This document shows positions 1 to 12,300 of a stretch of DNA of 64,000 bases, in pieces. The first letter of the stretch is position 1; the number at the start of each line of letters is the position of its first letter. A model generated the notes under the pieces. That model was not told the DNA's origin and did no database searches. It saw only the letters and a list, made by a program, of their open reading frames with translations. The translations under genes and the position numbers were made by a program. This DNA comes from Pestalotiopsis fici W106-1 (taxonomy: Eukaryota > Ascomycota > Sordariomycetes > Amphisphaeriales > Sporocadaceae). Location: the NCBI RefSeq assembly GCF_000516985.1, contig NW_006917094.1, positions 3,737,833-3,801,832 on the forward strand, in the 5' to 3' direction.

Positions 1-775
1 GCTCGATGAGAGGATAACCTGGGTAATCGATATCGCCTAACTTGCACCAGCGGGACAGTTGATGGTCAGCTTGAATCCCAGTGCAGTATGTACATACGCA
101 ATACCAAAGCAAAATTTACACAAGCTCCTTTCTTCAAGCTATAAGTAGGTATTCAGTATTGGACGGTTAGCTACTTGGTATCTAGGTTAGATGACTTGAT
201 ACATCACTAAAGTAAATACGTCCTGAACGGCATCTCGGCAGCATTGACCTAGGTCAATATTTGCCAACCCTCATCCTGCCAGAAAAAGAACAAACTTCTT
301 CATGCAAAGACAAGCCCGAGTAGCCCATGGCTGATTCCAGCCTTACCTGCCTTACCATGGGGGTGGATGTCAGGTTTCAGCGGTCCTCCTGCGCTAACGG
401 GTCACTACAGTGCCTAAGATACCCCACATGATCGGCGCCCGGCCCCCCCACCCCCCAGGCTGTTGTTTCCTTACTGTTCACACGGCGAACCGTCAGCGAT
501 AAGCTTTCCCTCTGAGGCAGCAGCGGGACGTTAACAACCTCGAAGGGATTGCAAACAAGGGAACGAACCACTTTCTCTCTCTCTGTCTGCAACCCTGGCC
601 CAGCCAACGACAACGTCTCCTTTCATCACCCTTCAATCTGCATCTCCTCCACTGTTGCTTTGTCGCTGCCTCAGAAAGGTTACGCCGCACCCCGAACCGA
701 ATCCGACCCAGGACACACGCTTGGAATAGACAATTCTTTTCCTTCATCCAAGATTTCCTGCCAATATCCCGCCAG
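1..775. other. Intergenic / 5' flank of ATG5
   Basis: No reading frame here looks like a protein. The last 200 bases are pyrimidine-rich (a CT run near 571-591), as is common in promoters and 5' leaders of filamentous fungi, so this is probably the ATG5 promoter and leader. The left window edge may cut another gene's flank, but nothing coding is visible. Confidence 0.6.
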
Positions 776-2056
776 ATGAGCGGCGGCAGTGGCGGCGGCG
801 GTGATCGCAGCAGCATCCCCGAGACCCTCTGGGACCTGCACGTCCCGCTCTACATCACCCACACCTCGCTCCCCAACACGCCCTTTGTCACCACAGTCCC
901 ACGCTTCAGCTATCTGGCCCTGCTGCTTCCACGCCTGACCTCCTACTTTGGTCTGCCCTGCTCCAGTTTCCATCATGAACACGTGCTGCTGCGAAACCTT
1001 GCGGTTGGCCTGCTCGTTGACCTGTACTCGCCCACCTTGCCCTGGCGGCTGACTGTGGGCGACGGCACGAGCTGGGACATTGGCGACACTTTTCTAAACA
1101 GTGCCAAAGAGGTCTGTCTGTCTATCTGCCTATTCATCTGTTGACCCTTTTTGCCTGGTTTTCTCTAATCTTCAGGACTTTCTTCAATCCTGTCTCATCT
1201 GCTTCCCTTTTTTTTTTTTTTTTTTAATAAAAGTGCTGGCTTGCTATCTATTCTCGACATGGCCATGGCACGGGCGAGTTGTTTGCGCAAAATTTGTATC
1301 ACACATCCCTGATATTCAAGGCCAATAAGAGAGCTACTTGCATCGTTCTGCGACAGGGAATATTCACTTTGTATATTGACGCTGACTGCTATCTGCATTG
1401 CACAGGCGGACTTTGTGCGGAACGGCAATGCACAGCAGATCATGTCACTCTCCAAGGAGCACACGACAGCACTTTGGAATGCCGTTCGGGACAGTATGTA
1501 ACCCCGTGCCCGGCCCGTGTCATGCCAGTCCTTTGCTTTCTTCTGGTCTGACTCGTGTTGTTTGAAGACGACTACACCTCGTTTGCCAAGGTCAACTCGA
1601 GGCTACTCAACACCTCTCGCCAGCTCAGGAACGTGCCTATCAGGGTATACATCCCCCAATCTCCATCAGCGGATGGCGGCGGCAACGGCTCCGGAGCAGG
1701 GTCTTTCAAAGTAGTCCAATCCCTGGTGAACTCCCGGGTCCACGATAGTATGTTTGTCTACATCTATGACAGCTTGATGCTCCTTTCATCCCTTTCACTT
1801 GTGGGGGTTGACTACTTTATTGGCCAGGAACTAACCGGACACTCATCCGCTCCGAATAGGAACACCACAGACGCTTGGCGCAGCCCTTAGGGGCCTTCTT
1901 CCCATGTTATTCCCAAGCAGCCGGGATCCTGTGCTCGCCAATGTGGTACTTCACGGTGCTCCGGTGCCATTCTCGGCTCCGCTTGAGGAATTAATGCGAG
2001 ATGCGGCTTATCCCGATGGTTGGATCTGCCTCGTAGTTGTCCCCACGGATGTCTGA
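776..2056 (+). CDS. ATG5: Autophagy protein 5 (Atg5)
   Basis: Atg5 is the acceptor of the ubiquitin-like protein Atg12. The Atg12-Atg5/Atg16 complex acts at the phagophore to promote Atg8 lipidation. Four exons can be joined in frame: 776-1111, 1406-1493, 1568-1747 and 1860-2056, giving about 266 residues, normal for fungal Atg5. Exon 1 carries the family start ([14 protein letters not shown], then [14 protein letters not shown]). Its end holds the motif AKEAD, whose Lys (about residue 111) aligns by memory with human Atg5 Lys130, the Atg12 conjugation site. Exon 4 carries the C-terminal ubiquitin-fold block ([28 protein letters not shown]). Intron 1 is long (294 nt, with a run of about 20 T) and begins just after the conjugation-site codons; introns 2 and 3 are 74 and 112 nt. 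The ATG at 776 is chosen because the conserved block starts 15 codons later. No close operon-like neighbour; the next gene is 3 kb away. Confidence 0.95.
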
Positions 2057-5040
2057 TCCTCAGAACCATTATCTTTGCATGTTACATGCATCCATGATTG
2101 TCTACTTTATGCGGCCACCGGGCAGCCTGAGGTTTCTCGGTGTTTGATTAAGTACCGCCTACAACGAATCATGCAACCTATTCCCCTTGTGGTCTTTGGC
2201 GGAGAAAACAAAAACGCGGGAACAAGACTAGAATCCTGGCCGCCCACAGGACAGTGCAAGGTAGAGGGGTTTCAATACAGCAAAAGCGGCCCGGAAGGCT
2301 CTTGTTGCGTCGTATTGTGAGGTTTTTGCGCAAATTGGGCGGTTAACCTCTGATTTTTTTTTTTTTTTTTGTTGTGACACACACCTGATTTGCCCCGTAG
2401 GGATGCAACTATGAGAGACACACCCTGAGACATACACACGCGGATTGTACAATAGTCTTGAGGTGGGCCCTACGGACGAGGGACGATCGATATGCAGACA
2501 TTCGACGTGGATCTCCAGATCGAAGGGATCGCAACTACAAATGTGACAAGTCTCAATGGATTGCACAAGAGACATTTTGCATGACAGATGTGCTATATGT
2601 CATGGGTTGCAGCAAGAGGTGTGGGTTGAGGCAAAAAGTTTCTGGCAAGCACAGTTGTTTTGGGCTCTATTATTTGATCGCAACCTTGCAAAGCGGCAAG
2701 ACTATTGCTCCTGACATGCTGCTCTCGATCCGTTTTTATGCATGCTGTCAAGTTATACCACTATAACCGCCGATGGCCGGAATTCCCTGAACCGGATATT
2801 AATATAACGATAGCAGGTATTATTCGATGAATGGAGCCGAAGCAGGGATTTGGCGATCAAGACTTTCCGAAGAGCAACAACTCGTACCGTAGCCGAAATG
2901 TCAGAAGGCATAATAAGCAAAAATACCATGATGCGGGGGGGCCTTTGCAAAACATGCAAAGACCAATTGCAAGGTGATCCGGGGTCTACTATCTGCAACA
3001 AGGAATAAGCAAGGAAAGAATGCATGCAAGTAATTCAGCGGTTGAGCTTCTGGCCCCGCCTGGCCTTGATGCTCATCCTCGTTCATGTGCTGGCAGAGCA
3101 GCAGGAAAAAGCAAAATAGTGGAGGAAGGGGTCCTTGGGTGTCCACATCCATGGTATATATGCATGGATCCATGACAGGCTTGGGCACTTCGACAAGGTC
3201 ATCATATTCATACGAAATGGATGATGGGGTTTTGAGGTTTTCGGACAAGAATACGGATCAAAAAAAAGACCACAATCTTCCATCGTGTGGCTTCACGTGC
3301 CCAGAGTGTTTTCTTTTTCCCTTCTTCTTCTTCTTCTTCTCATATCAATTGACATGAGGTCTCTGTACTAACCCTGGTCTTTTGATTGCCCCTGGGATTG
3401 ATGCGCTGGCACAATGAGACGGAACTTCGCCAGGGACATGGTATTGTATTGAGCTTTTTTGTTCCCTCTCAATTTTGCCATAGTGGTCCGGTCATTGGAC
3501 GCTTGGAAAAGCATGGTGTTTACTATACATTCTACACATACTTTATGACTAAGCGGGATAGATGCCGCGGAATAAATGCGGAATAAATTAGACCTCGGCG
3601 TGTTTTATATTGTGGCTTGAAGAAAGCCTTGGGCTTTTGTGCGCGCGCGGAAATGGGAGAGCACCACATGACTGTCCTGCGGCAAGCACGACTCATTTCA
3701 TGAAGGGAGAACACAGAAAAAACCGCATATCTACGCGAGCAGTTCTTCAAGCGTGACCTCAAGACAAGGGGGGGGAAAAGAAGAAAAAGAAAGCAAAGAC
3801 AGGATGATGCTAAAATTATGCATACTGCTTGCTAACCGCTTGGCACTACTACCTATTACCTTGCCCGCTAGCGATCTTCGCTTCCGCGTCCAGAGCTATA
3901 AATCGCGATTTAGGGGGAAAATAATTTAGAACCCGGCTCTACCCGCCTCAAAAAAAAAGACTTTTTGAGTTTGACCTTTTTTTTTTCTTGTGTTAGTGGT
4001 TGGTAGTACAGACAGAGTATTGCATCGATCTGTGCTCTAGGAAGTAGATCCTGATCTAAGACCAAGAAAAAAAAAAAAAAGTGAGCCAACATGTCCAAGT
4101 ATACTCACTTATCGGCTCTAGGAGGGGGGCTTTTCTTTCTTCTTTGTCTTCCCTTTCCGTCAAGCCACTAACAAGAGCCACCCTCTCTCGAGAGATCGCT
4201 TTGGTCTAGACATGCATATGAATGGTTCCCCTTGAATTGCTTGACATTGGAACGGTGAGCCACGACGCATCTTTTTCATGGTATAGTAGCAGCACTGTAC
4301 CCACAGCCAATTCTTGTTTATCCGCAACTCAACTTGATGCAACGTCGTATGTACGCACACACACAAAAGACAGAACATACAAATAATAAGTAGTTAGGTA
4401 GGTATTCATGTATAAACATTCCACGTTCCACATTCCCAACGTTGCCAATCAATAATCCGCCACATGTTGCTTTATGAATAGATGCGTATGCTGGCTGAAG
4501 AACTTTCTAGTGACCCTGTTGGGTATTTTGCCTTTGATGACCCATATCTCTTCCTCCACATTCCGCTTCTGTGTCCGCTATCTTGTAACATTATAATGCA
4601 TAATAAGATGTCAAGTGATGAGACGTGGTTCCGCTGGGGGACCATATCACACTAGAACAACTAAAAGAAAATGGTATCTCCTCCACTCCCACCTAGGAAA
4701 ATGATGCAAAAATCCCGCCCCTGCCAGATGATGCTCGCCTGGTGACTGTCGAAGATAAACGCAAATATGTCCCGCCAGGGGGGTCGCTTGTGCAGTGCAT
4801 CACACAAGCTCGGTTGTAAAGTCCAACCTCGGAAACCATGGTCCCGAATTCCCAAGTAGTAGTCCGCCCAAGTATGATGATTGTATGTATAGTGTGATAT
4901 ATATCGTCGTGAGCGTTATGTATACTCGCATGCCCGCTCGAGGTATTCAAGGGTAAAATCCAACTTTCCCATTCTCAAAAGACAAGTAGAAAACAACAAC
5001 AAACAAAGAACTGGAATGCAATTGCTGCTCGTAGATCTCA
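2057..5040. other. Intergenic between ATG5 and Zn2Cys6 regulator
   Basis: About 3 kb lies between two convergent genes. I see only short, unrelated reading frames, several poly-A/T runs (near 2354, 3952 and 4066) and a CTT-rich tract near 3325. It should hold the 3' UTRs of both genes. Nothing resembles a tRNA, 5S rRNA or transposon coding sequence. Confidence 0.55.
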
Positions 5041-8000
5041 TTACGAGCTGTTATAGGGTGGTGGTAGCATATTCTGGATTGCTGGATAATGTGGTCCAGT
5101 AGCAGCATGTGCGGAGCTGTTCATGCTGGAAACGCTCGAGCTTGTGCCTGATTCGTGGTCGGTGGGGGGAAATCTCAGCTGCTCGTAAAGCCATTCGAGG
5201 ATATTCAAGTCAATTTTCAGGGGGCTGGTCGACTGTGCAATGATTCTGAAAAAGTCCATCGTACGGAGAAATAGCTCTTGCAGCTCATGCCGGTCGATGA
5301 ACTGCCGGAGAACCTCATCTACATAGCAAGCAGATAGGACCAGTAAATTACCCCATTGCCTTGCTGTGTTAGCTTTGCCTGCTTGATCATGGATTCAATT
5401 GGGTGTACTTACGCATGAGCCGTTGTGAAAACATTGGTGACTAGGATGCGGTGGCCCTTCTCAAGCCCGTGGAATGCCTTTGTGCTTTGTATTAGCGCGG
5501 ATATGCCCAAACGAGCATAGTTCAGAGCTTGAGCGTTCATGCCAGGAGGCACGTGGAAGCCCTGTTTATCGTCAATCTTGTGGACAGACGACGAACCATC
5601 GCCGCGAGGGGTGTGGAGGCAAATGCGAATGTATGGCCTGTAAAGAATGACTTGAGATCCCCAATACTTCGCACGGAGTCGGGCTGCGAGGAAGTCGTTT
5701 GCTGGCATGTCGCTGTCTTCGAACATGAACTCTTTCGGCACCCATTCTGACTTGGCCAGCACTCGTTTCAGATCCTCCGTTTTTGCCTGCATTGCGGGTC
5801 CACCATCTGGCAGATCAAGGCTATAGAGCTGATGGTGCACTTGGTTCAATTGCTTTCGCACCCAAAGCTGTGCTTGGTAGCTCGTGAGAATATCTTGGCT
5901 GTAGCCATTGTTCATTTGTGTCGAGAGGTTTGGAAAGGGAATTGCCTCTTCGTACATCAAAATACCCGAGTGGGGCAATTGCAGCTCAGCCAGAATATCA
6001 CTGTGTTTGTTAGAAACAAGAGGCCACGAAATTGACAAGATAAGCATACCTTTCAAGTTGAAGGCAGGTCCAGAACGCAAAGGCCAGCTGATTATCTCGC
6101 GTTGAATACGGAAAACGGCCGTTCGCTCTAAGATCATTCAACCGCGAAAGGCTCCTACTTGCGGTTAGCAGATTCTCAATACCTGAGGCGACTTGGAAAA
6201 ACCTACGGTCGAAGGACTACCTGCAAAGTCCTGCCTGCACTAGCAATGTACGACCAGCTCTCTATCACACGACCAAGTTGTCCATGGTACAAGCCCATGA
6301 ATAGTTCCACGTAGACGTGCTTTAAAGTGTAGCCAGAAATTTGACTGCCTAGTATATCTCCGGCGAGAGCAAAATATTCCAGGCCGGGAATGACGTCAAT
6401 GTTGCGCTTGTAGTTTTGACCTCTCAGTGTTGCATTAGAACCCTGAAGCGAGGCCCGGCGGCTAGCCATGTTCCGATCATTGTAGTCCTTTGGCGACGGG
6501 AGGCCTGACGCTTGAATTGGGAGTGGTCCTGGTGGCGATCCTTGGGAAGGAGAAGAGACTGGCCCACCGTTGCGCACATGTGGGGAGTTGTGATAGACCG
6601 CACCGTCAGAATCCGACACCGGTTCGGGTATTCTTGTCTTGTGCAGGCATATTTTCCCCAAAGCCAAGACAGACAGCACGAGAGCGCTGTGAATACTCCT
6701 CGACACAGGCACCCCGGTTCTGTGAATGTGAATATTCGGCTCCTCCACAGCAGGCGACCGCTTCCTTTTGGAGCCCGGCTCCGGGCCAAGTGGCGTCGCG
6801 CTTGATCCGACACTCTGCACAAATTTGGCACCAGATTTGTACGCAGATTTGGTGGACTGTGGCAGAGAATCAAGGAACATTGTCACCATGGCATCGAGCT
6901 GTGTCGGGATGAGAATGGGGTGCATATTGAGCACATTGTCCTTGAAGCTTTGGACGTATTGCTTGACAGTGGCGCGGTCAAAATCTGGGGTCCCATCGGC
7001 ATAGAGCACGCCGCCCTTGTGTATTTCGACTGTGGAGGTGGGGCCGCCCCCGACTGTACCCCAAGCTTCACGATCGGTCCAACCTTCACGTTCGGAGTAG
7101 GGAGATGGTGCCGAGTGTGCAGTGTCGCCAGGCGAGTCGTCAACCTGAGTTACATCGGTTATCACTTGGCCAAACTTGCTCTCATGTTTGGCGTTGCTTA
7201 ATATGTAGCCTTCTCCTCTGCCCCAGACACGCAGAACACCACGTTGTTGCTCTTGGCTGATTGGGAATTCGTTAATATGATGGATGCCCTCCCTTTTGAG
7301 AACGGGTTTCACAAGACCCTCAATTGATGGCCACTTGAGTAGCAATGCGGCCAATGTGGTGTGGTTTGTAGGCAAAGATGGCGCTCCTGGCATAATTGGT
7401 GGTCCTGGGTTGCTTTCAATATCGTCCTGGTCCATTTCTTCAATAACCTTTGCCGCGTGTTGGACCATTTGCTTCTTGTCCGGATCATCACTGTTCCTCC
7501 TGGGAGAGGACTGCTGCTCGTCTTCGGTGGCATTTTTCGATTCCTGCGCGGACAGACCGTAATCGTTTGGATGCTGATCACCCTCAATGGATTCCACCTT
7601 GGTGTCCGATGAATGATTCGAATTGGTGTTAATTGAATGTTCCAGGCTCGTAATGCGTTGACCGAGGTTGACTATTTCGCTCTTCAAAGAACTCATTAAT
7701 TCCAAAATGTCGGCGCTAACCTTGTCTGGCCTAAATTTTCATGTGTTAGTGGTATATGCCTGCCAGGAAGGGAGAAAAGGATAAAAAAAAAGGTTTTAAG
7801 CTATTCGTGCCACTTACTGTTTAGTAGGCAAATCTCGGTAGACGCACTGCAAGGACTTGTCCTTGCAGTTTTTACATGGACGTTGCTCGTCGCATTTGGC
7901 TTTCAATTGTCTGCAATTGTCACATGCCTACGTTTGTCACGTTAGTATCACAACACTAGGTATGTCTTGGTTTTACTCACTTGGGATGCCCGTTGGGCTT

Positions 8001-8688
8001 TCCGCTTTGCGCTGGTAATGGCAATATTTGGGTACATATCCGGGACGGACGATGGAGGGCCGTAGCCTGACGGTGACGCATCGTACTGATTATGCTGGAT
8101 AGGTGTAGGAGGTGCATATGGTGGCTGCGGTGGTCGGTATATGGGCGATGGTGGAATGGAGCCTCCATTATCAAAGCTAGTCGGTCTTCTGTGATCGTCC
8201 ATATGTGCTCCTGGGTAGGGAGGAGGGTGTGAGTGAGGTGGCATGCCATCAGGCGCGGTACCCGTGGAGTTTGGGCGGCGCATCTGGGGCAGAGAGGCGT
8301 CGTCGCCGTTCTCCCTCTTCACGATGGACTCTCTGCGAGGGTAAGGTGGAAAGGCTGGATGCGCCGGCGAGTGAGGAGGTCGGTGGTCCTGCAAGGGCGG
8401 CGGCGGCAGTGAAGGCGGGTAGGCGTCTTGCTCATGATGGCGACGTTCCTCGGGGTGGTGATGGCCTGGGTGAGGCGGGTGCTCTGGATGCTGGCGGTTA
8501 TACAGGTTGTGAGACTGATACGGCGACAGCGCGGGCTGGTGATGTTGTGATGGTTGAGGTGGGGGTAGCACAGGTCGAGCCTCTTGATGTGCTGAAGGAG
8601 GCCATGGCGAGGGAGGATTGTTGAAACGAGGGCGTTTAGCTTCAGACTGCCCGGGTTCCATAGTTGGTAGATATATGTGAACAGTCAT
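5041..8688 (-). CDS. Zn2Cys6 fungal transcription factor
   Basis: A large nuclear regulator, about 1,110 residues in six exons: 8688-7981, 7927-7818, 7730-about 6221, about 6154-6050, 6000-5413 and 5359-5041. Exon 1 encodes a Pro/His/Ser-rich disordered N-terminus. Exon 2 holds the zinc cluster, spaced CX2CX6CX5CX2CX6C and starting ACDNC, which binds two zinc ions and reads CGG-type DNA half-sites. Exon 3 begins with a short coiled-coil-like dimerisation segment (LKSEIVNLGQRITSLEHS). Exons 3-6 form the fungal middle homology region, including FAFWTCLQLE and SDILAELQLPHSGI. The start may be 8688 or the in-frame ATG at 8661 (MEPGQ). The exon 3/4 junction does not stay in phase with any GT donor: exon 3 ends in phase 0 at CAG (6221), while exon 4 needs two carried bases. 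The target genes cannot be inferred; no pathway genes adjoin it. Upstream is a very long non-coding stretch, consistent with a complex promoter or leader. Confidence 0.85.
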
Positions 8689-9315
8689 AGGCTGTGCAGC
8701 AGGCAGGTCAAGCAGTGACGGTAATCGGAAAGGAGGCCATGGAAAGTGTCAGAGTACACCAGAGAGCCCAGGAGGGAAGGAGCCGGTCTAGGGACTGGCA
8801 AGGTACCTCGGGGAGGCAGATCGCTTTGTGGAGGAGGGTGGTAGTATAGTCCTGGAGCAGTGGAAACCGTGATTGGCGCGTGACGACATACAGAGACCAG
8901 CGAGTCGGTATATCGGAGAGTAGAGGTCCCAAGAGGGCGGTGCGCTCTCGAAAGAGCTTGTCCAGACTCTGGCGTGGGCGAGGCGCAAGCAGGTAGAGAG
9001 GTTGCCAGGTTCCTGGGTGGGCGCAAGGGGAACGGGAAAAAAAAAATAAAACCAGACCTCCAAGATGCGCGCTCGGTGCGAGGCGGGCCCAATTCGAGGA
9101 GATCTGCGGTTGGGCAGAGACAAGAGGGAGAAAAATAAGATAAAAAAAAAAGGACTGAGAGTGTGACTACTACCTACTACAGTATGTAGAGTCGTCGGAG
9201 ACGCGGCCGGGGGTGTACGGAGGAAAGCAGAGGTTGTCTGGTAGAGTTTCGGAAGCGGTCGAAGCTCAAGACAAGTGACAATGAGCCCGGTGACTAGGCA
9301 GTTCCGTCCATCTGG

Positions 9316-9350
9316 AGGTAAGGTAGGTAGGTAGGTAAGATAGGTAAGGT
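9316..9350. repeat. GGTA tetranucleotide repeat
   Basis: A short imperfect run of GGTA units lies in the leader region of the Zn2Cys6 gene. Smaller GGTA/TACC runs occur elsewhere in the window (for example near 37645-37670 and 41290), so this is a genome-wide simple-sequence habit, not a gene-specific site. Confidence 0.85.
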
Positions 9351-12300
9351 GATGTTTGGTGTAAAAGCAGTTTGGCTTCTGCAGACCCGATCGAGGTAGG
9401 TACTGAACCCTTGGCGACGCTCGCCTGGGTAGAAGCTAGCAGGACAGGGGTTATCTGGGCGCTCGCGACAAGGGTCACAACTACAAAGCAAGTCCGACAG
9501 GATGGAGTCCTTGTAGATTGCCAGAGATTGCTTCCCAGCAGCTTGGGTTCGCTCGGCACAGCGTAATACCCAAGCTTCACTCGTAACCACACAGGCGCGT
9601 GAGCGAGGGTGGATCTGCCACTGGCAGAATTCTGGGTCCCTTTGGATAATAAAGAATATGTGCGAGTGAACGTGGGTGTGCCAGCGTCACTAAAGCTCTT
9701 GATGGGCTATATTCTTTGTTTTTCTTCTTCTTGAAATGTCTCTAGTTTCTTCTCCAGCTTCTCTCGTTGCCCACCACGACGATTGGAGTCTCAAAAGGTG
9801 GCTGGTGACAGGCACTGGGGACAGGAAAGCCAAGCCAGCCCAGCCAGACCAGACAAGAAGACAAAAGTAGCAAGCCGTGCGGCCAGGTCCGCCCAAGGGC
9901 CGGCGGTGTGTTTGTGTGGGTGGGTGGGTGTCGCTGTGGATTTATAAGAGTAATAAGGCGACTCACGATGCGAAGCAGTTTGGGGTGGTGTGTGTGTGTT
10001 GGTTCAATGAAGGGGCTCGAAAGTTCATGCTTTTGTGGAGGCCCTTTCTGACTTCTCGCGTGCGCGGGCCGCTTACTGGTGCGAAAAGGTTCAAGATTTC
10101 TTATCGCGCTTTGCTATAAGTGGATGGGCGACGTTGACGGTTGAGCCAAAGAGAAACAATTAAAAGGAAAAAATTAGAGAAATAAAAGGTGCTGCGACGC
10201 ACCAAAGTTTGAACAATCTACGGAATACCCAGCAGACAAGTACCACTACGAGTATTGATTTGGTACCTTTCTCCAGGCCCAGGTAGTGTGTGGTACCTAC
10301 AGAAAATCGTTATGTTATCAATGTGGTAGTAAAGGAGAAGTGACCGCTACACGGCACGAGCAGAAACGAATTATTAGTGAGGGATGTCGGTATCTGGCAA
10401 GCCTGGTTTGGCGTTGGGGAAAACATGGGAGAATCCAGATCAGTAAGTGGAGCTATGCACGTTCGCAGATTTGACACCGAATTCCTGTAAAATGAAAGAG
10501 ATTGGCGGCTAGCAGATTGACAAGTAAAGTACCAGCCTGGTCAACATACTCATGTACATCCGTCGATACCGACGACCTGTAACCTTTAGGTGTCTTGAGC
10601 GGCAAGTTGAGCTGAGTGCCGGGGGGGAGGAGAGGGGGGAAAAAAAAAACTCCCCCAGTACTGGTGTATACGTAGCAAAGACTTCAGTGCCTACCCGTTT
10701 GTTGACTCGCAAGATTTGCTGCTTAAGCAGAATGCTTGTCATTGAAGACAGGAGAGACATACACACACAAAGATATGCGCCCAGGTTACAGCCCAGGAGC
10801 AATAAGCAAATACCTACCGTACCTGCAACGCGGACGTGGTGGCAGAAAAGAAGAAATTGGGGTTCAAGAGGAAAATGCAGGTGGTGGAGGCGGCACGACT
10901 CAAGTCCAGATCGAAGGGACCAGGGACTTGACGCACGCCGCGCAGAAGGCAGAGGTTTTTCTACAGACATTACCTACCTAGGTAATGTAGATACATTACT
11001 TACTTGAGCTGTACCTTGCACGTACCTGCCTACCATGCCAGGCCTGCCTACACCACAAGCCAATGCTTTCACAATGTTTCCCTCCTGTGCCTGTCATAAA
11101 CTTGACCCAGCCTGCATTACTAGCCAACGCCAGAACGTTTTAAAAACCGCGTGCTCGAAGGAAAAAAAAAGTTGCAGTGCAAAGTGGGGTAAACCCTTGA
11201 CCGACAAAGTGACACCCACAGCGGCTGTCAACCGTTGGTGTAAGTCGTTTCCGCGCTCCTCACGCGTCAATGTCTCACTTCTAGCGAACACATTTCTGAC
11301 CAATCCTTTGCTAGAAAGCAGCAAAACTTGTACATCCCGAAAGAAATGGTCAGGGGCGGAATAAAAATCCAGATAGGAGTATGACCAGAAACGGGTTGTG
11401 TCTCTCGCCAATTAGTCTCTCGCGGAATTGATGAATGGCAGCAAGCAGCTTGGCAAAATAGCATGACTTCATGCCATGACACCCAAAGCCGATCCTAACA
11501 AATTCCCAGTCATAACTGGTGGCAATGACAAGTCGTGGATCGTTGGAATAGCCCACCAAGATGACATACCACTAAAGTTGCGAGTATGATCTGCAGTCGG
11601 AAATCAAGTCGAACAGTTCTCGAAGAAGAGGAAGCCCAAAGAGAAGCATCAATGGTCACAGCGTCCGTACCCAGGTCTAGCCGAGATCCAAAGAGAGAAG
11701 AAGCTTGAGAGTTTCCTCCCACCTTGTTATGCGATACGGCAATAATCGGCATGTGCGACAGCCCAATATCGAGGGGTGGTTGATCTGTATCCCTGCAGGA
11801 GCACTTTTTGTTTTTCATCTGGTGTGATTCTGTTGCGAAAACCTAGCCTTGCCTGTGTCAGCCTGTCAACTTCGGTCGTCACGGGTCCGCACCGCGACAA
11901 CGACGACATTGACGACAGCGATAACGACGACGACAATGCACCAGCCAGCCAGCCAGCTTCCGTCTAGCTGCTGAGACCGCCTTCTGCTCTGCTCCTCTAC
12001 ACTACGTTCTGCTTCAAGAAGAAAAGAAGGGTCATCCGCAAGGGTTGGTCGGTGATCTGGCGTCGGAAGATAAGAGCCGGGCTTTGGGGCCAGTGCCAAT
12101 TCTGTCACCATGGGGAAGAACTTGTCGTCACTAGATCTGCGTCACCCATGTGTCTGAAACTTAACTACACAGAGCGCCAATCTAATAAAAGTAATGGAGT
12201 GCACTCAGCAGCAGTCCGGCTTGGTGCATGGGGACAGTACATTGGTTCTGCAAGTACGAAGCTTGGGCCTCACGCTTTTCTAGTAAAATTCAACAGCCCG

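Noticed and set aside
2075..2320. 81-residue plus-strand frame ending CVVL, which looks like a CaaX prenylation box
   Set aside because: It starts 18 bases after the ATG5 stop, has poor protein-like content and lies in what should be the ATG5 3' UTR; a four-residue C-terminal match is weak evidence.
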